The notes under the pieces were generated by a model that worked only from the letters and a program-made list of their open reading frames with translations, made no database searches and was not told the origin of the DNA. A stretch of 36,070 bases of DNA. It comes from Methylobacterium soli. GTDB taxonomy: Bacteria > Pseudomonadota > Alphaproteobacteria > Rhizobiales > Beijerinckiaceae. The position numbers and the translations under genes are program-made. The stretch is from the NCBI RefSeq assembly GCF_008806385.1, contig NZ_VZZK01000047.1:1-36070 (forward strand), given 5' to 3'. How positions within the stretch are numbered: position 1 is the first letter of the stretch; each line of letters starts with the position of its first letter. Positions 30,420-36,070 of this stretch are shown here, piece by piece.

Positions 30420-32612
30420 ATGTCTAACCGCCCATCGCTCTTCGCTCTGCTCTTCGCCACGACGGCTCTGACCGGAACTGCAGAGGCGCAGGAGAGGAGT
30501 GTGCAACTCGACCAGCTTTCAGTGGAGGGAGCGGCGCCTGGACCTGCGATCGGCAGCGGAGCCAATCTCAGTGGCGGTGATGGTGGTACGGCGGCGACCA
30601 GCGGCGGCGGCGGTGGCCCTTCCGGGGTCACCGGCTACGTCGCCCGCGTCAGCCCCACGGCGACCAAGACCAACACGCCGCTCATCGAGACGCCGCAATC
30701 GGTCACGGTGATCACTCGCGAGCAGCTCAACGACCGCAACGTCCAGACCCTCAACGAGGCCATCGGCTACGTGGCCGGCGTCTCATCGAACGTCTTCGGC
30801 TTCGATCCGCGCTTCGACTCGTTCTTTGTTCGAGGCTTCAGCCTCACCTACGACGGCATCTACCGAGACGGCCTGCGCCAGATCGCATCCGGCCTGACGG
30901 TGCCGCGCATCGAGCCGTACGGCATCGAGGCAGCCACGATCCTGCGTGGACCGGCCTCTGGGCTCTACGGCCTCGGCTCGCCCGGCGGCATCCTCGACGT
31001 CACCACCAAACGACCGGTCTTCGTGCCCTTCGGCGAGGTGCAGCTGCAGGTCGGCAACTTTGACCGCTACCAGGGTAATTTCGACATCGGCGGCCCAGTC
31101 GAGGGCACGGGCGGCACGCTTGCCTACCGCATCACCGGCATCAAGCGGCAGTCCGACACCTTCATCCCCGGGGGCTCCGATGACAGGAGCTACATCGCGC
31201 CAGCCTTCACCTGGAAACCGTCCGCCGATACGACCTTCACGTTTCTCAGCGAGTATCAGGAAAACAAGCTTCCGGGCAGCACGACGTTCTTCAATCAGAA
31301 CCTACGCCCAACAAATCTCTACTCGGGTGATCCGGCGTTCAACGACTTCAAGCAGCAGCAGGGTCGCGTCGGCTACGCGTTCGAGCACCGTTTCGACGGG
31401 GATCTCTTCTTCCGGCAAAACTTCCGCTTCTACGACATCAGTAACGACTATCGCTACACGTCGATCACCGCCCTCAGTCCCGACGGCCTGAGCGCCAGCC
31501 GCTCGACCGGATACTCGCGGCAGTTCCTCAGCCAGATCACGCTCGACAACCAGATCGAGGCGCATGTCACCACTGGGCCGGTCCAGCACACGCTGCTGGC
31601 GGGGCTCGACTACGCGCATTCTGACTTCAACTACCGCTTTGGCTTCGGCGCGGCTCCTGATCTCAACCTCGTCACGCGCAACTATGGCCAGCAGCCGATC
31701 CTCGCGGCACCGCTTGGACCGCGCACCTCCCAGAGCCAAGATCAGGTCGGCCTGTACCTGCAGGAACAGGCCAAGTTCGACCGCTTCGTGCTCACCTTGA
31801 CCGGGCGCTATGACTGGGTGTTCCAGAACACGATCGATACCGCTGCCACCGCGACGCAGCAGAACAACCAGGCTTTCACCGGTCGCGTCGGCCTCAACTA
31901 TCTTCTGGCCCCTGGGCTGGTGCCTTACGCCAGCTACGCGACCACCTTCGCGCCACAACCAGGCGCCGACGCCTCTGGGCGGGCCTTCCGGCCGGCGACG
32001 GGCGATCAGATCGAGGCGGGCGTCAAGTACCTGATCCCAGGAACCAACATCCAGGCGGGGTTCGCTGGCTTCGACATCGTTCAAAGCAGCGTGCTGCGCA
32101 CGGACCCGAACAACATCGCCTTCCAGGTGGCGACGGGAGCTGTCGAGTCCCGTGGCTTCGAGATGGAGGCCATCGCCAATTTCGCGCCCGGCACCAACCT
32201 GACCCTCGCCTACACCCATCTGGATGTGCGGTATCTCAGTCAGACCTCGTTCACGGGCCAAGCACTAGACGGCAACGCTCTCTCCGGCATCCCAGGCGAC
32301 ACCTTCACGGGCTTCCTGAGCTACCTGTTCCCAGCAAGCTCGGCACTGCGCGGCCTGACGCTCGGCGGCGGCATTCGTTTCAACGCTAACAGCTTCGCCA
32401 ACGACGAGAACACGGTCCGCAACCCGACCGTGACGCTGTTCGATGCGCTGGTCGCCTATGATTTCGCTGCCATCGACCCGGCCTACAAGGGCTTCCGCGC
32501 TCAGATCAATGCCAACAACGTCTTCGACCGCAACTACTTCACCTGTCAGGCGGGCTTCTGCTATCGCGGTGCGCCCGCGACCGTCATCGGCAGCCTGATC
32601 TACCGGTGGTAG
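30420..32612 (+). CDS. TonB-dependent siderophore receptor
   Basis: 730 residues from ATG 30420, starting with a signal peptide (MSNRPSLFALLFATTALTG, cleavage at AEA-QE). A Gly-rich linker follows, then the plug domain (TPLIETPQSVTVITREQL, VQTLNEAIGYVAGVS, ATILRGPASGLYGLGSPGGI). The 22-strand barrel ends in the typical terminal aromatic segment (IGSLIYRW). The type is ferrichrome/ferrioxamine-like (TIGR01783-like), transporting ferric hydroxamate or similar siderophores across the outer membrane with TonB energy. The next gene is an esterase of the Fes/IroE type, starting within or just after its stop. This suggests uptake followed by hydrolysis of an ester-linked siderophore. An in-frame TTG at 30396 is not preferred. 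Confidence 0.95.
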   Translation: MSNRPSLFALLFATTALTGTAEAQERSVQLDQLSVEGAAPGPAIGSGANLSGGDGGTAATSGGGGGPSGVTGYVARVSPTATKTNTPLIETPQSVTVITREQLNDRNVQTLNEAIGYVAGVSSNVFGFDPRFDSFFVRGFSLTYDGIYRDGLRQIASGLTVPRIEPYGIEAATILRGPASGLYGLGSPGGILDVTTKRPVFVPFGEVQLQVGNFDRYQGNFDIGGPVEGTGGTLAYRITGIKRQSDTFIPGGSDDRSYIAPAFTWKPSADTTFTFLSEYQENKLPGSTTFFNQNLRPTNLYSGDPAFNDFKQQQGRVGYAFEHRFDGDLFFRQNFRFYDISNDYRYTSITALSPDGLSASRSTGYSRQFLSQITLDNQIEAHVTTGPVQHTLLAGLDYAHSDFNYRFGFGAAPDLNLVTRNYGQQPILAAPLGPRTSQSQDQVGLYLQEQAKFDRFVLTLTGRYDWVFQNTIDTAATATQQNNQAFTGRVGLNYLLAPGLVPYASYATTFAPQPGADASGRAFRPATGDQIEAGVKYLIPGTNIQAGFAGFDIVQSSVLRTDPNNIAFQVATGAVESRGFEMEAIANFAPGTNLTLAYTHLDVRYLSQTSFTGQALDGNALSGIPGDTFTGFLSYLFPASSALRGLTLGGGIRFNANSFANDENTVRNPTVTLFDALVAYDFAAIDPAYKGFRAQINANNVFDRNYFTCQAGFCYRGAPATVIGSLIYRW

Positions 32613-32626
32613 CCGAGGACGACGTT

Positions 32627-33628
32627 ATGGCCATGGCCCGACGTTTGCGGACGAAGGGCGAGACCTGCAAAGGCCGTCTACTGGTGAGCACGCTTGTCAC
32701 ACGACGCACCATTGCGGGACTCTTGGCGGCTGCGTGGCTGACACTGGATGGGCGTACTGTCATGGCCGCTGCGAGTTCGGATGAGGCGGCACGGATCGCC
32801 GGCGCGGTAAGCTTCGATCTTGGTGGCGGCGGAGACCATCCACCGTGGCGGATCACGCTCTACGTCCCGCCCGGCGAAGCGCCGGCCGCCGGCTGGCCCG
32901 TCCTCTACCTGCTCGATGGCAACGCGGTGACGGCCACGGCCATCGATATCGAGCGGGTCCAAGCTCCGTATCCGGATGCTACGGGGATCGGTTCCCGCTT
33001 TGCCATTGTGGGCATCGGATATCCTGGAGACGAGGCCTATGACAGTCTGCGCCGCTCCTGGGACTACACGCCGCCTCCCGGCCGGTCCTACCCACCCCAC
33101 AAACCCGGCGGGCCGACGCTGCGGACGGGCGGCGCCGACGCGTTCCTTCAGTTCGTCGTGACGGAACTTCGGCCTGCGATTGAGCAGCGTTGCCAGGTTG
33201 ACCTGTCACGGCAAGCGCTATTCGGACATTCCTTTGGCGGGCTGTTCGTTCTCTACGCGCTTGCCCATAGGCCAAATGCTTTCTCCCACTGGGTCGCCGC
33301 GAGCCCGTCCATTTACTGGGAGGATCTCGTTGTGCTGAAGAGCCTTGAGCGTCTCGGTAAGGATCCGCCTTTCCGCGCTCGCGTGCTCCTGATGGCGGGG
33401 GCTTACGAGGAGGAGCTAGCGCCGTTTCAACGCGACGCTCCGGACCGCGAGGCGCGCTCGAACCGCCTGCAATCGGCCCGGATGGTCGAGTTGGCCCGCG
33501 CGATGGCAGGCCGGCTCAGCCAGATTTCCGGGGTGGAAAGCCAATTCCGATTGATTCCTGAACGAACGCACATGACCGTTCTGCCCGAAGCAGTGAATGA
33601 TACTGTCGCCTTCTTTATGCAGCGATAG
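32627..33628 (+). CDS. Exported esterase, IroE/Fes-like (siderophore esterase candidate)
   Basis: 333 residues from ATG 32627, with GAGGA upstream. A GTG at 32606 would overlap the receptor stop and adds 7 residues. The N terminus is long, with a signal-like segment (TRRTIAGLLAAAWLTLDG, cleavage near VMAAA). The catalytic part is an alpha/beta hydrolase of the esterase D/IroE type: nucleophile Ser202 in LFGHSFGGLFVLYAL, His315 in ERTHMTVLP, LYLLDGNAV and the SPSIYWED strand. IroE-type enzymes trim catecholate siderophore esters in the periplasm. Together with the upstream TonB receptor this forms a plausible xenosiderophore uptake pair. No regulator or ABC transporter is in the window. Confidence 0.9.
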   Translation: MAMARRLRTKGETCKGRLLVSTLVTRRTIAGLLAAAWLTLDGRTVMAAASSDEAARIAGAVSFDLGGGGDHPPWRITLYVPPGEAPAAGWPVLYLLDGNAVTATAIDIERVQAPYPDATGIGSRFAIVGIGYPGDEAYDSLRRSWDYTPPPGRSYPPHKPGGPTLRTGGADAFLQFVVTELRPAIEQRCQVDLSRQALFGHSFGGLFVLYALAHRPNAFSHWVAASPSIYWEDLVVLKSLERLGKDPPFRARVLLMAGAYEEELAPFQRDAPDREARSNRLQSARMVELARAMAGRLSQISGVESQFRLIPERTHMTVLPEAVNDTVAFFMQR

Positions 33629-33751
33629 GGCGAGGCCTTCGACTAGGACCATCGCCTTCAATATCGCCAAAACTCATTGACCAAACCTGGGCGGCAGAGC
33701 CGAAGATCGCCGCAGGTTGAGCCAACGTCTGGTTCCTTGGTTCCAGGTCCA

Positions 33752-33873
33752 AGAAACAGCCGGTCGCAAAACCACCCATCTGAGGCGTTCACGCAAGTCA
33801 TTCGTCACGACAGGATTTGGCCGGAAGCTGCCGGCCTGCTTCCCGCATTCTAAGCGGAGAAGCGGACGTTCGG
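33752..33873 (+). repeat. Dispersed repeat B, variant with alternative 5' half
   Basis: It aligns with 17241-17365 over its full length (GGTCGCAA, CCACCCATCTGAGGCG, CACGACAGGATTTGGCCG, GAAGCTGCCGG, AGCGGACG). Confidence 0.7.
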
Positions 33874-33891
33874 TGTGGCTCAGGCGGATGC

Positions 33892-34102
33892 CTCAAATTG
33901 ACCCCTTCCAGACCTTTACGGCGCACGAGAGGAGCGTCCGGTCACGAGCGTTTTCCGGACATTTGATTTTCTGACAGGGTTCTCCGACATGTGCCGGCCG
34001 CCTCACACTCGTCACGCGCACCCCAACCGCCCTGTTGGGTTTTCGGTCGTTTTCTCGACATAGCGCTCTGCGCCCTTTGGACCGTTCCATCAGGGCAAGT
34101 CC
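33892..34102 (+). repeat. Dispersed repeat A, copy 2 (about 211 bp)
   Basis: The full-length counterpart of 2393-2606 in the same orientation. The longest identical run spans the hairpin GTCCGG...CCGGAC region. The hairpin at CCAAC...GTTGG differs in sequence from copy 1, but both copies can fold there. Confidence 0.88.
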
Positions 34103-34258
34103 TATTGAAACGCCGGGTCGAATTCGTATGCCCGCTGAATGTCGGGGCGCAGGCGGTTGCGGGGCCCGCTCGGTGATGCGATAGCCCCCCGGGTGCGCGG
34201 GCCGAAGGTCGGGCCGGCAGGTTTCCAGCGTTGGTCGGGCCGCCAGCGGCGGAGACCT

Positions 34259-35458
34259 ATGCCCGTGTTGCGCTCCTCTCGTCCCGCATCCGTCCTGCGC
34301 GCCTTCCTGGCCAGTGAGGCGAGTGCAGGTCTGGTTCTGATGGCAAGCGCGGCCCTCGCGCTTCTCGTCGCCAACTCGCCCCTGGCGGACAGCTACTTCG
34401 CAGCCCTGAAGAGCTACCTGGGCCCCTTGAGCCTGCTACACTGGATCAACGACGGCGTCATGGTCGTGTTCTTCCTGCTGGTCGGCCTGGAGATCAAACG
34501 CGAGGTTCTGGACGGGCGGCTGCGGACATAGCCAGATCGCATCCTGCCCTGCGTCGCCGCGCTCGGCGGCATAATCGCGCCGGCGCTGGTCTACGTCGCC
34601 GTGAACTGGCACTCGCCCGGGACGCTGCGCGGCTGGGCCATTCCGGCCGCCACCGACATCGCCTTCGCCCTCGGCGTGCTGGCTCTGCTCGGCTCGCGCG
34701 TGCCGGTCTCGCTCAAGATCTTCCTCACCGCGCTGGCCATCATCGACAACCTCGGCGCCGTGCTGATCATCGCCGCCTTCTACACCGCCGACTTGTCGCT
34801 GCCGATGCTGGGCGGCGCGGCCGTCACGTTCGCCGTGCTCTACGGGCTCAACAAGGCTGGGGTCAGCCGGCTGCTGCCCTACCTGCTGCTCGGCGTGGTC
34901 CTGTGGCAGTTCGTGCTGAAGTCGGGCGTGCACACCATCATCGCGGGCGTGCTGGTGGCCCTGACCATCCCGCTGCGCCCCAGCATCGGCAAGCCGGACG
35001 ACCCGACTTCGCCCCTGCACAAGCTGGAGCACACCATCCATCCCTGGTCGGCCTACCTTGTCCTGCCGATCTTCGGCTTCGCCAATGCGGGCGTCTCGCT
35101 CTCAGGCTTCGATCCGCACATGCTGTTGGACCCGGTCACGCTCGGCGTGGCGCTGGGCCTGTTGCTGGGCAAGCAACTCGGCGTGTTCGGCTTCGTGCTG
35201 GCGGCCGTGAAGCTCGGGCTGGCGCAGCGGCCGTCACGCGCGAGCTGTGCGCAGGTCTACGGCGTGGCCCTTCTGTGCGGGATCGGCTTCACGATGAGCC
35301 TATTTATCGGCCTTCTAGCCTTCGCCAAAAATCCCGCACTCGAAGCCGAGACGAAGATCGGCGTCCTGGTCGGTTCGCTCACTTGCATGATTTTGGGCGC
35401 GCTGGTGCTGCTGTTCAGCCCGCCTGTGGCAAGGCCAAAACGATCGCCAGTTCCATAA
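34259..35458 (+). pseudogene. nhaA: Na+/H+ antiporter NhaA, interrupted by an in-frame amber codon
   Basis: Reading through one stop gives 399 codons of continuous NhaA homology (E. coli NhaA is 388). The start is ATG 34259, with GGAG upstream. TAG at 34529-34531 (codon 91) falls where the family has Trp before the S/D-R-ILP segment, so it is a single-base change from TGG. Asp133 (AATDIAFALGV) is present. The essential pair is Asp163-Asn164 (AIIDNLGAVL) instead of Asp-Asp. The transport Lys is at codon 305 (LLLGKQLG). Without suppression only a 90-residue fragment with two or three membrane segments is made. Re-initiation at ATG 34601 would give a 285-residue C-terminal part lacking the first helices. 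The frame is otherwise clean, so the mutation is recent or a read error. Confidence 0.9.
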
Positions 35459-35612
35459 CTTCCAGCTGGCGAACCACGCCGCTTCTGGAAAGCGTGGCTT
35501 TGACACGCTGGACCCGTGCCCTGCCGCTAAATTCACCGCTATGGCAGCGCTGCCACAATTTTCGGTTTCATCTGGGTTGAGGGCTCGCAACCGGAAATTG
35601 CGGTCATAGCCC

Positions 35613-36070
35613 ATGTCCCTTGCTCAGCTAACCCCCAAGCTGCTGTCTTCTCTGGAGACCTCAGGCTGCCTTGGCACTTGGGAGACGGATTTGGCCAACG
35701 GCATCGTCTATCCGTCGAAGCGATTTGCCCAGTTCCTCGGTCTGCCCACGCATTGCGTTGCCGAAGGCGTGCCGCTGAGCGCCTTGGTGGAGGGCGTCCA
35801 TGAAGCAGATCGTGAGCGCGTCGGAGCGCTCGTCCATGAGGCCCACCTGACCGCCGGTCACTTCGAGGCGGAGTTCCGTACGCTCGGCCACAGCGGCTTG
35901 ACGCATTGGGTGGCCGCCAGAGGTCAGGTTGAAAAGGATGACCAGGGCCAGGGTCTGCGCTGTCGTGGCATCGTGATCGACCTGAACGGGATGCGTCGGC
36001 TAGCTGTCGTTACCCAGAAGGTTGTTCAGCCTTTGCCAGGGTGTCTGTTGGCTGAGGGCGGAGTGGGTTC
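35613..36070 (+). CDS. PAS-domain signalling protein, N-terminal part (cut by window end)
   Basis: The frame is open from ATG 35613 to the end of the window (152 complete codons). It shows a PAS fold with the start TPKLLSSLETSGCLGTWETD, the YPSKRFAQFLGLP helix, VHEADRERVGALVHEAHLTA, and the PAC-like FEAEFRTLGHSGLTHWVAAR followed by GIVIDLNGMRR. The output domain lies beyond the window and could be a histidine kinase, a receiver or an HTH domain. The ribosome site is weak. No operon link with nhaA is evident (154 bp gap). Confidence 0.85.
   Translation, partial: MSLAQLTPKLLSSLETSGCLGTWETDLANGIVYPSKRFAQFLGLPTHCVAEGVPLSALVEGVHEADRERVGALVHEAHLTAGHFEAEFRTLGHSGLTHWVAARGQVEKDDQGQGLRCRGIVIDLNGMRRLAVVTQKVVQPLPGCLLAEGGVG

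Larger units (their letters stand above)
33629..34258. other. Intergenic spacer, 630 bp, composite repeats
   Basis: It contains a repeat B variant (33752-33873) followed 18 bp later by repeat A (33892-34102). No gene is recognised. Confidence 0.5.

Noticed and set aside
31302..32261. Long open frame antisense to the TonB receptor (319 codons)
   Set aside because: It lies wholly inside a clear receptor gene. Its composition (Arg/Gly/Val-rich) is that of an antisense shadow in GC-rich DNA, and no family motif is seen.
1..36070. CRISPR arrays, tRNA, rRNA or prophage attachment sites
   Set aside because: None seen on reading. There are no regularly spaced short repeats, no cloverleaf-like or rRNA-like segments, and no integrase gene. 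tRNA absence was judged by eye only and would be confirmed by a tRNA scan.

Overview
The window looks like a chromosomal or megaplasmid segment of a Methylobacterium-type alphaproteobacterium (Methylobacteriaceae). The evidence is high GC, several HWE-family sensor kinases, small DUF6894 and DUF2934 proteins, and many short intergenic repeats. No rRNA, tRNA or CRISPR was found. It reads as an accessory, stress and catabolism-rich region: short modules, each with its own regulator, separated by repeat-bearing spacers. Both ends cut genes: a hybrid histidine kinase on the left and a PAS-domain protein on the right.

Left third (1-12.4 kb): the 3' end of a hybrid kinase; a bacterial phytochelatin-synthase-like Cys protease; small proteins including a DUF6894 protein; a manganese catalase; a CsoR/RcnR/FrmR-family metal or aldehyde sensor; and a DUF2934 protein. 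A multi-PAS HWE kinase with a single-domain response regulator follows, converging on a minus-strand operon of a Crp/Fnr regulator, a small protein and a second HWE kinase. Next is a zinc-knuckle methionyl-tRNA synthetase whose leader carries an intrinsic terminator, consistent with attenuation.

Middle (12.9-25.8 kb): a complete phosphonoacetate-use cassette (LysR regulator, divergent PhnA hydrolase, GlpT-like transporter) with a twin palindromic operator. A GlxA-type DJ-1/AraC regulator is divergent from an HD-domain protein, with a 37-bp interrupted palindrome between them, followed by an exported alpha/beta hydrolase. Then comes an rcl-like (reactive chlorine/redox) module: a DUF417 membrane protein, an AraC regulator with the two RclR-type cysteines, a flavin disulfide oxidoreductase and a small exported protein. 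The promoters of the DUF417 gene and the small exported gene share a bipartite element with 21-bp spacing, placed about 60 bp upstream of each start. This is the best candidate for a little-described regulon here.

Right third (25.1-36.1 kb): an ABATE/CGNR zinc-finger regulator is divergent from a four-gene operon (alpha/beta hydrolase with Asp nucleophile, MDR oxidoreductase, SDR-fold protein lacking the YxxxK pair, L-2-haloacid dehalogenase with its full active site). Repeated GCTCRTAACCT boxes lie between them. After an IS3-family transposase remnant come a TonB-dependent siderophore receptor with its overlapping or adjacent esterase, and an nhaA gene broken by an in-frame amber codon that also has Asn where the second essential Asp is expected. 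Two dispersed repeat families recur through the spacers; at two loci 31 kb apart they occur in the same composite order.
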